Source: Bacillus litorisediminis
GTDB taxonomy: Bacteria > Bacillota > Bacilli > Bacillales > JC228
Direction: 5' to 3'
Assembly: GCF_022808645.1 (NCBI RefSeq)
Contig: NZ_JAKZKT010000010.1
Span: 57,568-121,567, forward strand
DNA length: 64,000 nucleotides
The notes beneath the pieces were generated by a model. That model searched no databases and was not told the DNA's origin. It was given only the letters and a program-made list of their open reading frames with translations. Position numbers and translations under genes: made by a program. Of the stretch, positions 53,576 through 62,236 are shown piece by piece; the stretch's first letter is position 1; every line of letters begins with the position of its first letter.

Positions 53576-53772
53576 TGCGGTAAACCCGAACCGGACATAG
53601 AATCCGTTATTTCAATAAAACAGTGCCAATTAAGGAAATTTGCGGACAGGAGATCCGTTATTTGACGAGTTTGCAAAGAAAAAGCCTTCATTTATATGAA
53701 ATAACGGAACCAGTGTCCACATAATCCCCAAAAATCCTTCATTTTTCAAAAATAAAGGAACCAGTGTCCGCC
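53576..53772. repeat. ATAACGGAAC repeat cluster, second locus
   Basis: AATCCGTTATTTCAATAAAA, GATCCGTTATTTGACGAG, AAATAACGGAACCAGTGTCC and AATAAAGGAACCAGTGTCCG recur in both orientations. The core matches the cluster at 1.3-1.5 kb. The stretch 53773-53917 is C-rich and has no gene. Confidence 0.6.
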
Positions 53773-53917
53773 AAGCCCCCGCCACGCCGCCATCCACACA
53801 TCTGCGCTTTGCTATAAAGCAACCGCTTGCACACCCATCAGCTCACCCGCAACTACCCCAATCCAGCCGCCAACCCCCCGTCCATCCTCGCCAACCCCCC
53901 GTCCATACTCTCCATCC

Positions 53918-54742
53918 TTAAAACTCCATCTTAAACGCCATCACCTGATGTACTCCAACATACGACCGCAGCAAATCCGGATACTTCGCATACATATGCG
54001 CATAACGAAATCCATCACCCTTAGCCAGGATATGACACCATTTCGCTCCGTCCTCTTCGCTCGCGACTAAATAAAAGTCATCGAGCACACCAGCGCTCTC
54101 AAGCTCTCCGGCATTTAAGTTGAAATCCCCAGCAATCAGTACAATATCATCTGCCGCGCCAGCTGCTTGTAAAAACAAATTACTTCTTTGGAAAATCTCA
54201 ACCGTTTCAACTAACCCGATTTTACAATGATGGTCAGACATAACACCGCCAAAATCCTTTTTCAATGACCCATGCAAACTAAACGCATGAACCGTCCGTC
54301 CATTCTCAACGAGCTTGAACCTTTTATAGACCGGCCACCTCATATGTAATGCTAAATGAGTCAGCGCTCCTTGTTCAAAAGCATCCTTGTTCCGAATCCA
54401 CTGCTTAATGTGAACATTCGTATATGGATCGCAATTCACATGAACACTCTGGCTATCAGCCACTACTCTCTTTTCATCCCATGCCCACAAATAAGATTTG
54501 TTGTTCAGTAAATACTTTGGCTGGGTATCGGCAATTTCCTGGATATACTCGGTCTGATACGAGAAACCTTCTGCGACTTCCATTATTTCTTTTCGGTCAC
54601 CGCCAGCCTCCTGAAACACCATCAAATCCGGGAATCCAAAAAGCTTCATTTCTCGCGCAACATCTTCTAAACTCCACTGAAAACCGTCTCTTTTCCAAGT
54701 TTCTCCACCTGGATTCCAGGAATACAAAACAAAACTAGACAT
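53918..54742 (-). CDS. Endonuclease/exonuclease/phosphatase (EEP) superfamily protein
   Basis: The 274-residue protein has the EEP metal and catalytic positions: SWNPGG (Asn10), LMVFQEAGG (Glu45), VHAFSLHGS (His), LIAGDFNLNAGE (Asp/Asn) and a late His in YVGVHQVMAF. It may cut nucleic acid or a phosphoester; the arrangement is nearer to bacterial DNase-like members than to sphingomyelinases, but the substrate is open. It is divergent from the DUF2589-type operon with 184 bases between the starts, so the two could share control. Confidence 0.8.
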   Translation of the reverse strand: MSSFVLYSWNPGGETWKRDGFQWSLEDVAREMKLFGFPDLMVFQEAGGDRKEIMEVAEGFSYQTEYIQEIADTQPKYLLNNKSYLWAWDEKRVVADSQSVHVNCDPYTNVHIKQWIRNKDAFEQGALTHLALHMRWPVYKRFKLVENGRTVHAFSLHGSLKKDFGGVMSDHHCKIGLVETVEIFQRSNLFLQAAGAADDIVLIAGDFNLNAGELESAGVLDDFYLVASEEDGAKWCHILAKGDGFRYAHMYAKYPDLLRSYVGVHQVMAFKMEF

Positions 54743-54926
54743 CCCCCATTACCACACTCCCCGATGAAATTAACCAAAATAAGCGTACTCGCGAAACTCC
54801 GCAAATATTACCTTGAATTACCTCCTATATAAAAATGGGAATAAAGGACCATTTTTATAAAAAAGGAATAAACAATTTTTGGCAGGAATATTGGTAATGT
54901 GTACCAATTATGGGAGGGATCGAACC

Positions 54927-55370
54927 ATGTCTGAAGTGGTATTCAAAGATCTGATCTCGGCAATTAAAACATCAGTTGTAGAAGCAAGTGATATGGTGGC
55001 AAGGAAGCAGGTCGAAAATTTTCAAAGCTTGTATTTTCAGAAAGACGGGACTCCCAATACGGTGAAAATGCGTTTACCTTCCAGCAAATTCGAGGGGGAC
55101 CAACCGAAAGAAATCGAAGTACCGCTCATCTGTATTGCACCTACCTCGTCGTTTAAGTTAAAGGAAATCTCCCTCGATTTCAGCGTAGAATTTACAGAGC
55201 TTTTTGGCCCATCCAAAGATAACGGGAAAAATGACTCCTTACATGCGAGATTGGTAGCAGGAAAACTAGAACACCCGAATACGGCTAACATATCTATCAA
55301 AATCGAAGGAAGTGATCCCCCCGAAGGTGTTCTGAGAATCAATGATTATTTTACTAAATTCTTACCTTAA
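54927..55370 (+). CDS. DUF2589-type protein (first of two)
   Basis: The 147-residue protein has a helical N-terminal part (DLISAIKTSVVEASDMVARK) and then a beta-rich domain with EVPLICIAPTSSFKLKEISL and DFSVEFTELFG. The pattern 'small-residue helix, then IPLL-I-P---L-I--V-IDF---V' is that of DUF2589 proteins. Near its end it has ISIKIEGSDPPEGVLRINDY. The start is ATG 54927 after ATGGGAGGGATCGAACC. No signal peptide or membrane helix. A second paralogue follows after 14 bases; function unknown. Confidence 0.75.
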   Translation: MSEVVFKDLISAIKTSVVEASDMVARKQVENFQSLYFQKDGTPNTVKMRLPSSKFEGDQPKEIEVPLICIAPTSSFKLKEISLDFSVEFTELFGPSKDNGKNDSLHARLVAGKLEHPNTANISIKIEGSDPPEGVLRINDYFTKFLP

Positions 55371-55384
55371 GGAGATGAGGAAAA

Positions 55385-55981
55385 ATGGAAAATGAGCTCG
55401 TAAACATGGGAGAACAGTTTGCAGGACTACCAATCGAAACACTTATTGCAACACCACTGAAGGCAGCATCGGACACCCAAGTGCTGCTCGCAAAATCAAC
55501 GTATGACTTTATCAAAACAGTTGGGTTTGATCAAAACGATCAGGTCAGAACCGCGAAGTTTGCCTTCAAGCGAACTAGCATTGATCCAATTGATCCATCC
55601 CAAACAAAAGAAGAAGTCGTCATCGACGCGCCATTCCTATCACTCGTAGCCATTCCAAATTTACAAGTGGACTTTGTGGACATTACGTTTGATATGGAAG
55701 TGAAATCTTCCTTTATGGATAAAAGCGGGACACAAGCAGAAGCAGGGGGAGAGCTCACCATCAGCGGAGGGTACCCGCCATTTTTCTCAGGCAGCTTAAA
55801 AGTACATGGAAGTGTTTCTACTTATAAAGAAAACGTCAGAACCAGCGACAACTCAGCGAAATACCATGTCGCTGTAAAAGCATCCAACGCAAAACCAAGT
55901 GAAACACTGATGAGAATCATGGACTTAATGTCACACGCGGTGATTCCTGCATCCAGTACTCCAGCTCCGAACCCAGCGTAA
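55385..55981 (+). CDS. DUF2589-type protein (second of two)
   Basis: The 198-residue protein starts with GEQFAGLPIETLIATPLKAA, the DUF2589 N-terminal signature, and continues with VVIDAPFLSLVAIPNLQVDF and VDITFDMEVKSSFMD. The later part resembles the end of its upstream neighbour (YHVAVKASNAKPSETLMRIM) and ends with a proline-rich tail. AAGGAGATGAGGAAAA precedes the ATG. The two are distant paralogues sharing one operon and may form a hetero-oligomer; this is inference. Confidence 0.8.
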   Translation: MENELVNMGEQFAGLPIETLIATPLKAASDTQVLLAKSTYDFIKTVGFDQNDQVRTAKFAFKRTSIDPIDPSQTKEEVVIDAPFLSLVAIPNLQVDFVDITFDMEVKSSFMDKSGTQAEAGGELTISGGYPPFFSGSLKVHGSVSTYKENVRTSDNSAKYHVAVKASNAKPSETLMRIMDLMSHAVIPASSTPAPNPA

Positions 55982-55997
55982 TGGGGGAGGGTAATCA

Positions 55998-56270
55998 GTG
56001 GATGATACCTTCGATTTAACCGATGTCGGGTATATAAAAAGAATCACAGTTGGCAACACAGATCCTACTAATCTCAAAGACGAATCCGTCATTGAAAGGC
56101 AAATGGCCGAATTAAACTTCTGCTTGGAAAAAGATTTCCCCAAGGGAAAAATCGTTGGCCAAGAAAAAAACTTTCAAATACTTCGGATTGGCGAACACCA
56201 GGTAGTCTTACAATCTATTACCTATCATATCGGATATAAACGCCGACCGGCAAGGTTTGAAAATAGGTAA
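55998..56270 (+). CDS. Third gene of the DUF2589 operon (90 residues, unknown)
   Basis: The small soluble protein starts at GTG 55998 after GGGGGAGGGTAATCA. The sequence has a polar N-terminus (DDTFDLTDVGYIKRITVGN) and an alpha/beta part (MAELNFCLEKDFPKGKIVGQ, ILRIGEHQVVLQSITYHIGY). Nothing similar is recognised. It follows the second DUF2589 gene after 16 bases and a terminator comes directly after, so it is the last gene of the unit. Confidence 0.7.
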   Translation: MDDTFDLTDVGYIKRITVGNTDPTNLKDESVIERQMAELNFCLEKDFPKGKIVGQEKNFQILRIGEHQVVLQSITYHIGYKRRPARFENR

Positions 56271-56271
56271 A

Positions 56272-56313
56272 AAACGGTCCATCAACCTAGAGTTGGCGGG
56301 CCGTTTTTAGTTT
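56272..56313 (+). terminator. Intrinsic terminator of the DUF2589 operon
   Basis: AAAAACGG pairs with CCGTTTTT, with an inner CAAC/GTTG stem; T-rich exit. Confidence 0.8.
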
Positions 56314-56467
56314 GAACAAAAGATTGCTTAAGAAGCAAAAATGATTTAGTTATCTATGGTTGAAATATGTACAAAAGGGGAAGAAACTCTTATTCAATTC
56401 CTTACAATAATCATTAAACAAAATGAAAGAATTAAAGAGTTAAAATATCTGCTGCTTAGAAATTTTT

Positions 56468-57421
56468 TCATACTGCCTGCATTTTCAATTGATAAAAAGG
56501 TATGAATGGTTCAGCTTTTTCTTTGAAGAAAATATTCTCTAGTTCAGGTAACGCTTTTCGAGCCTCAGAGTCACCGAGTCCTTTTAATGAATTTATCCCT
56601 TTAATACCATCGAGTGCAAAGCGATTTTTTGACATCATAACGTCGTATCTATAGACATTTTCATGTCCAGCAAGAAGCATTGCTGTTCCAAGGGATTGTG
56701 AAGATTGACCACTCATAAAAGTATCAACCAATTTTAATCCCCAATATCCCAGTCCTAACCCCCGTTTTCTCCCCCAATCAACAGAGAAGGGTTCAGAAGT
56801 ACACCCTATGCTCAAGACTGTAAATTCGCCTTTTTGCCAACCTAAAACACCAATTGCTTCCACAACTGCAGGACCTACCGGATTATTCGCCCATATACCA
56901 CCATCAACTAACGAAATGCCTTTTTCTGTTATCATACTTCGAAAAAAAGTTGGAGCTGCAGAGGTAGCTCTTGCAGCTTCTACGATTGTTTTTTTATAGT
57001 CATTTTTAAACCGTTCATGATGGGCAGTTTTATAAATATGAACCTCACCTGTATCAAGATTCAAAGAGGGGATCATGACACGTGTTTTACATTCACCAAT
57101 TCGTTTATCCCCAAAACATTTTTTTAATGCCAAATCTAATGGTTCCTCGCTATATTTTGCAACAGAAATCCAGCGCATAGTCTTTAATAACCGATTCCCT
57201 TTAAAAATATTGGGACCTTCATTTTCATAAAATCCGAGAATGTCCTTTGCACTCATTCCACTTGCAAGACCTAGTGCAATAATACCTCCTGTTGAAGTAC
57301 CGACAATTAAATCAAAATAATCCCCGATGTTTTCCCCGATCGATTCCTCTAACGTAGCAAGAAAGGAAGCTGGAAACACCCCTTTAATGCCTCCACCGTC
57401 AATTGACAGCACTTTTTTCAC
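56468..57421 (-). CDS. capV: Patatin-like phospholipase, CBASS effector (CapV type)
   Basis: The 317-residue patatin has the oxyanion loop DGGGIKG (8-14), the nucleophile Ser43 in GTSTG and the catalytic Asp173 in DGGIWANNP. In CBASS, such an effector is switched on by a cyclic nucleotide made by the CD-NTase and degrades the cell membrane, causing abortive infection. It is the last gene of the minus-strand operon and overlaps the E2-like gene by 23 bases. Stand-alone patatins exist, but this context makes an effector role likely. Confidence 0.9.
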   Translation of the reverse strand: MKKVLSIDGGGIKGVFPASFLATLEESIGENIGDYFDLIVGTSTGGIIALGLASGMSAKDILGFYENEGPNIFKGNRLLKTMRWISVAKYSEEPLDLALKKCFGDKRIGECKTRVMIPSLNLDTGEVHIYKTAHHERFKNDYKKTIVEAARATSAAPTFFRSMITEKGISLVDGGIWANNPVGPAVVEAIGVLGWQKGEFTVLSIGCTSEPFSVDWGRKRGLGLGYWGLKLVDTFMSGQSSQSLGTAMLLAGHENVYRYDVMMSKNRFALDGIKGINSLKGLGDSEARKALPELENIFFKEKAEPFIPFYQLKMQAV

Positions 57422-57857
57422 TCTTTTTCCCCCTTACTTTAAAGTGCTCTCCTCCACCTAACCATTCTCCAGTTGCATGCCACATTTCGTAGTAATATAA
57501 CCAAAGGCTTGTCCATGGGACGATTGTATCCGCAACAAACATTTCTTTTGTCCATTCTTTTTTTCTTGGTCGAAACAGGCAAAGTTTTTCCCCAGGATAA
57601 ATGTGTGGAATTTTTTCATCTCCACGTTTTTGTAGTTTAGGTGAAAGGATGATAACTTCTGGCTGGTTCATGTCCAATGAATAAGTAACTTGCACAGTAT
57701 AGTTGGCACTCATTTCAGTTGGTTTAAGTTTCCCTATCCAAATTACCGTATTTCTCTTCCAGGTTACTTTAAAATCTGGAAATATTTTTTCCATTGCAAT
57801 GACCTGTTTAGATAAAGAGAGTTTGTTTTGTTTAAAGAGTGCCTTCTTATTCACCAT
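57399..57857 (-). CDS. Stand-alone E2-like protein of a short type II CBASS operon
   Basis: The 152-residue protein has the bacterial E2-like core: a beta-meander (NTVIWIGKLKPTEMSANYTV, VTYSLDMNQPEVIIL), then IPHIYPGEKLCLFRP with His85 and the probable catalytic Cys93, and the C-terminal helix around WTSLWLYYYEMWHATG. Type II CBASS operons use E2-type enzymes to attach the CD-NTase C-terminus to a target and prime it. Here no E1 or JAB protease gene is present, which fits the short form. It overlaps the CD-NTase gene by 11 bases. Confidence 0.83.
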   Translation of the reverse strand: MVNKKALFKQNKLSLSKQVIAMEKIFPDFKVTWKRNTVIWIGKLKPTEMSANYTVQVTYSLDMNQPEVIILSPKLQKRGDEKIPHIYPGEKLCLFRPRKKEWTKEMFVADTIVPWTSLWLYYYEMWHATGEWLGGGEHFKVRGKKSEKSAVN

Positions 57858-58971
57858 AGAACGTGTTTTTCCTCACAGGTACTGCTTGCTCCTTTGTAGC
57901 AGCTACAAGGAGTCCAGATGTTCCTAAAACTCCCAGATTTGATGATTTACGGGCTTTTTCCATAAGTTCGGCTTGTTCTTTCAAGCTTTCGTTGATGATG
58001 TTCTCACCAAACATGATCTTTAGTTCTTTTGCAATCTGATCGATGCCTTGAATTTTGTTTAGCTCATCCCAGCGTTTGTTAAAATCGAGGATAAAATCAA
58101 CGAATGATTGGTAAAGATCTGGATTTTCATCCCACCGTTCACTTAGGTCTTCCTTTGCATTTGTTGGGTTTAAAACAATGATTCTGCCCTCTTTTGGAAT
58201 ATTCACAATGATTTTATTCAAAATTACACTAAGTGCTTCATTGACAGATACTTGTCCATCATAATACTTTCCTGCGAGCGTAGTAAGAACAATACTAATT
58301 GGAGCTGAATCAGGATTCTTTTCAAAGTAAATATCACGATATCGTTTAATAAGTTGGACTGCGCGTTTTAAAGGCGGTTTCCGGGTTGGATCATCCATCG
58401 GTAGTGGCTGGATGGAGGCGGCTGCTTTTTTCTCAAGTAATACTCCCGAATACAGATTAGAGCGTTCATTAAACCAAGCTGCATATCCTTTAGGATTACT
58501 ATCTTTCCAGTCTTTTGCTTTTCTGTCGGGAACTTTTACATTGGTGTTAAATCCTTTATCAGTAGGATGAGCAGGTAGGATATCCATATGAAATTCATTG
58601 GCGTAATTTAACCTAATGCAGCGGTTCTTTCTTTCTACCATAGCCTTATAAGTGTCATGTTCTTTGAGGCGTTTTTCTATGGAGTCAAGAAGTTGAATTG
58701 GATTCTTGTTATGCCAGTTTTCGTCAATTTCACAAACTAAGTCCAAATCATATTCTTGTTTTAGGAGTGGTTTCACTGTGGTGCTGATACTTAAGGAACC
58801 TTGTGGATAAATTTCTACTTTTTTTCCCTTAAATTCTTCGCCATTGGATAACCAAGTTCCAACAGCTTTGTATCTTTGTTCTGCTAGTTCACGTTGTGTT
58901 TTACTTATTTGGAGCTTGTAACCAACACGTTGCAATAAATCGTCCAACTGATTACTCAAACCATTGAACAT
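57847..58971 (-). CDS. CD-NTase (cGAS/DncV-like nucleotidyltransferase) of CBASS
   Basis: The 374-residue enzyme has the nucleotidyltransferase motif GS (58-59, YPQGSLSISTTVKP), the metal-binding Asp75/Asp77 in EYDLDLVCEID, and the third acidic residue Asp130 in FHMDILPAH. A helical C-terminal domain follows. The protein ends in TFYGE, with an exposed Gly near the C-terminus as expected for a protein joined to a target by an E2-type enzyme (inference). The start is ATG 58971 after ATAAGGGGGAATAAT; the longer frame to 59043 overlaps the promoter. The cyclic product cannot be read from sequence. Confidence 0.9.
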   Translation of the reverse strand: MFNGLSNQLDDLLQRVGYKLQISKTQRELAEQRYKAVGTWLSNGEEFKGKKVEIYPQGSLSISTTVKPLLKQEYDLDLVCEIDENWHNKNPIQLLDSIEKRLKEHDTYKAMVERKNRCIRLNYANEFHMDILPAHPTDKGFNTNVKVPDRKAKDWKDSNPKGYAAWFNERSNLYSGVLLEKKAAASIQPLPMDDPTRKPPLKRAVQLIKRYRDIYFEKNPDSAPISIVLTTLAGKYYDGQVSVNEALSVILNKIIVNIPKEGRIIVLNPTNAKEDLSERWDENPDLYQSFVDFILDFNKRWDELNKIQGIDQIAKELKIMFGENIINESLKEQAELMEKARKSSNLGVLGTSGLLVAATKEQAVPVRKNTFYGE

Positions 58972-59013
58972 ATTATTCCCCCTTATTATAACGAATGTTT
59001 GTTCTATTTTTTT

Positions 59014-59043
59014 AGTATAACCCAACTGGAATAACTTGTTCAA
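59014..59043 (-). promoter_or_regulatory. Probable sigma-A promoter of the CBASS operon
   Basis: On the minus strand TTGAAC (59043-59038), 18 bases, TATACT (59019-59014). The -10 is about 43 bases before ATG 58971. Confidence 0.6.
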
Positions 59044-59339
59044 TCAGGAAGCATCAACAGGTTGATATATTTTTTATAGAAAAGTTTTAGTTAATTGATA
59101 CTTTTTTTAAATAAGGAATACACTATTGTACCGCTAATGAAACAGAAGGATAGAGACGAAAATAATGATTAGCTATCGGGTGCATTAATTCGATGTGTTA
59201 TTAAAACAGGGGTTCAATATGCAGAATTTGTATATAAAAGCCCTGCCTTTATACAAAAAATTTACTGTATCAACAACAATTTTAAATTACTAAATACAGA
59301 TAGACCCTCTTATTATCATTTAATATTTAATTGAAGAGT
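59044..59339. other. Intergenic region without recognised features
   Basis: About 300 AT-rich bases separate the CBASS promoter from the end of the SGNH hydrolase gene. No gene, repeat of the named families or clear terminator was found. Confidence 0.5.
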
Positions 59340-60626
59340 TTAATCCTTTTCCAGTGAATCAATAATATTCTGAAACATCATCTGATGCCCATAGTCATTA
59401 GGATGCAATCCATCAGCGAGATATTTGGATGTATCCATCCCTTCAAATATCGAGTAGTTGTCGATTAAGTCAATACCGTTTTCCTGCGCTACTTGAGTAA
59501 TTACCTTACAGACTTCTTTCGTATCGAAACTATATATGCCCGGATCATTATTAGCTGCAGGGTTTGGACACATGAGAATGAGATTTCTATTTGAATTCAC
59601 TTCATCTAGAAGAAGCTGTAAATTCTTTTTGAATTCACCTGCCCCTTTTTCGACCCCATTAGCAATAATACGATCGTTGGTACCTAGCTGAATGAATAGA
59701 TATTGATCTTCATCATTGATCGCATTTCCATCACCCATCGTATTGCCTTCAAGGTTGTTGGCTACATAACTCCTGGTCGTTGCCCCAATGATTCCTTGAT
59801 TAGAGATCTTAATCGTTTTGTTAACGATGATCCCGCCTATTTTTAAAGTCTGTTGGCCATCGGTATCATTCTTAACCGTTTTGATTTCTATTAAAGCGTC
59901 CTTTACATAGTCAAATGAGTGTGTGCGACGATTGTCGTAGCCATCTCCGCTTGCAGGGAAAATGCCCTGTGACACTCCATCAATCAACAATTCATAGTCC
60001 AAACTATTCTCTGTGCTATCAAAGGACAAGGTGAATTCTTTCCCCGTAAAGCGAAATCTAATAAACCCCGTACCCTCTGACACATCAAAGTTTAATTGTT
60101 TACCTGAAACAGAGTCTTCATTTTGTTGTACTTCTTGTGAAGCATCTCCCTCTGTTCCAACTTCAAAATTCTCTCCTTCCGGAAAAACAATCACTTCTTT
60201 TTGGTACTCGACTATAGATTCTCCGCTGGGTGACTCACTCCAGTTGGATAACAAAGGAGCTGAACCATCCATGTACTCAGAACCAATGTAACGCTTAAAT
60301 TCATTCACAAAAGACTGCGAGTCAAAATCATCTCTTCTGTCAGATAAAGTACCATCGCGACCACTAGCATAATCTTCTGGGTTCCCTGTTGCTGTCAAAC
60401 CCCATGTAATAGAATCTCCGATAAAAACGATGCTCATATATTGTTCTAAAGGGTTAGATAACGCAATCTTTAATTTTTTTAGCTGACTTAAATTAGGCTC
60501 TGTTTCTTCTAAAGGATTCTCTTCTATTGTTGAGCTTATTGTATTACTTGTATTTTTATCCATTATAAAAATACTAGATATGATTAATATAGAAAGAATA
60601 AAGAGGAATAGAACTTTTTTATTCAA
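59340..60626 (-). CDS. Secreted or membrane-anchored SGNH/GDSL hydrolase
   Basis: The 428-residue protein has an N-terminal hydrophobic signal or anchor (about 4-21, VLFLFILSILIISSIFIM). The SGNH blocks are present: block I FIGDSITWG (Ser72), block III LGTNDRI and block V DGLHPNDYGHQ. Between blocks I and III sits an inserted beta-rich domain (about 120-260). Such enzymes remove acyl groups from polysaccharides or other polymers. The nucleotide-sugar genes next to it suggest a capsule or exopolysaccharide substrate, which is inference. Confidence 0.87.
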   Translation of the reverse strand: MNKKVLFLFILSILIISSIFIMDKNTSNTISSTIEENPLEETEPNLSQLKKLKIALSNPLEQYMSIVFIGDSITWGLTATGNPEDYASGRDGTLSDRRDDFDSQSFVNEFKRYIGSEYMDGSAPLLSNWSESPSGESIVEYQKEVIVFPEGENFEVGTEGDASQEVQQNEDSVSGKQLNFDVSEGTGFIRFRFTGKEFTLSFDSTENSLDYELLIDGVSQGIFPASGDGYDNRRTHSFDYVKDALIEIKTVKNDTDGQQTLKIGGIIVNKTIKISNQGIIGATTRSYVANNLEGNTMGDGNAINDEDQYLFIQLGTNDRIIANGVEKGAGEFKKNLQLLLDEVNSNRNLILMCPNPAANNDPGIYSFDTKEVCKVITQVAQENGIDLIDNYSIFEGMDTSKYLADGLHPNDYGHQMMFQNIIDSLEKD

Positions 60627-60765
60627 ATGACCACCGCCGAAACATTTTACAAATATTGTATCAAGGAATCTGTATCTCTTCTATTATATTCGTACTATAC
60701 TGAAAAAAGATTGACGAATCCTGACAAAACAGGTACCTTTTCCTTATACCAATTAAGGAAGTGCA

Positions 60766-61350
60766 ATGATGTCGAAAAAGAAAAAAATTATCCTGACAAT
60801 TGTATCAGTAGTAGTCGTTCTCCTAGGTGCAGCAGGAGTTTACGGGTTCAATATATATCAATCTTTAAAAGAAACAACTGAAACTATGCACACGCCGGTT
60901 GACAGAGTACAGCCGGAAAAGCGCCCGGCAAAAGTAACGCTTGAAAAGAAAGATCCATTTTCTGTTCTATTAATGGGTGTGGACAAACGGGAGTATGACA
61001 GCGGACGTTCGGATACAATGGTTGTCTTAACCGTCAATCCCAATTCGAGCTCTGTTAAAATGCTAAGTATTCCAAGGGATACAAGAGTTGAAATTGTGGG
61101 GAGGGATATGGAGGATAAAATCAATCATGCTTATGCTTATGGTGGGGTGGCGATGTCAATGGCTACCGTCGAAAATTTCCTCGATATTCCGATAGATTAC
61201 TATATTGAAATCAATATGGAAGGGTTTAAGGAGATTGTGGATGCAGTTGGAGGGGTTGAAGTTCATAACGCTTTCACCTTCAGCTATGAAGGCTACACCT
61301 TTGAAGAGGGAACCATCCAATTAACCGGAGAAGGGTTCTGCTGTACATAA
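60766..61350 (+). pseudogene. 5' part of a LytR-CpsA-Psr (LCP) gene, cut at a deletion junction
   Basis: The first ~190 residues are a normal LCP protein: short cytoplasmic end, one membrane helix (about 7-27, IILTIVSVVVVLLGAAGVYG), then DPFSVLLMGVDKREYDSGRS, DTMVVLTVNPNSSSVKMLS, IPRDTRVEI and ENFLDIPIDYYIEINMEGF. LCP enzymes attach anionic polymers to peptidoglycan and are about 300 residues long. After IQLTGEG, where family members continue with the arginine-rich acceptor-site region, the frame runs into sequence from a UDP-glucose dehydrogenase gene and stops. Essential residues are therefore lost and the product is likely inactive. GGAAGTGCA lies before the ATG. Confidence 0.85.
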
Positions 61351-62236
61351 TACATTACATGCAGAAAGAATTATTATTGGAACAGAAAGTAAATGGGCAG
61401 AAGAAATGCTTATGAAGATTTATGAGCCATTTCATCTGCCCATTGTTTCTGTAAATAGAAGATCAGCAGAAATGATTAAATATGCTTCAAATGATTTTCT
61501 TGCCCTTAAAATTTCATATATGAACGACATTGCGAATCTTTGTGAATTGGTTGGAGCGGACATTCAGGATGTTGCAAAAGGTATGAGCTTTGATGAACGG
61601 ATTGGAAGTAAATTTTTGAATGCAGGTATCGGTTTTGGTGGATCATGTTTCCCTAAGGATACGAAAGCACTTGAATATATTGCAAGACAACATGGATATG
61701 AATTAAAAACTGTAAAAGCTGCCATTGATGTGAACAAAGAACAAAAAACAATGTTATATAAAAAAGCTAGCAAGAGACTTATTACTTTTAATGGTCTAAA
61801 AGTAGCAGTGCTAGGCTTGACATTTAAGCCAGGTACAGACGATTTAAGAGAAGCTGCATCGCTTGAAAATGTACCTTTATTATTAGAGCAAGGCGCAGAT
61901 ATATATGCATTCGACCCTGTTGGAGCCTTTAATTTTGCTAAGATGTACCCAGAAGGTAAGAGTGGACAAGGTTCTATTACGTATGCAAACAATCCTGAAG
62001 AGGCTTTAGAAGGTGCAAATGTTTGCTTTATCTTTACTGAATGGGGAGAAATCAAAGCAGTAACTCCTGAAACATATAAGAAGTTAATGCGAACTCCTTT
62101 AGTATTTGATGGTAGAAATATTTATGATGTAGATGACATGGAGAAAGCCGGAGTGGAATATCACTCTATTGGCAGAAGATCAACCAGTAGAGAAGGACTG
62201 AAGGAGATGAAGAGTCTTGAATTACATACCTCTTGA
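61334..62236 (+). pseudogene. 3' part of a UDP-glucose 6-dehydrogenase gene
   Basis: From 61334 the frame reads GSAVHNTLHAERIIIGTESK and continues without a break to the stop at 62236. Family parts are SNDFLALKISYMNDIANLCE, the catalytic-cysteine loop GIGFGGSCFPKDTKALEYIA and the C-terminal NAD-type domain with VAVLGLTFKPGTDDLREAAS. The first ~150 residues, including the N-terminal Rossmann fold, are missing. An ATG at 61406 could start a 276-residue fragment, but this could not be an active enzyme. It originally made UDP-glucuronate, the substrate of the epimerase next door. Confidence 0.85.

Noticed and set aside
56356..56505. 49-residue plus-strand frame starting VEICTKGEETLIQF
   Set aside because: It has a hydrophobic/coiled-coil look, but no good ribosome site and its 3' half overlaps the end of the patatin gene on the other strand.
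60627..60881. 84-residue plus frame overlapping the LCP start
   Set aside because: Wrong frame relative to the clear LCP protein; the first part is promoter-region DNA.
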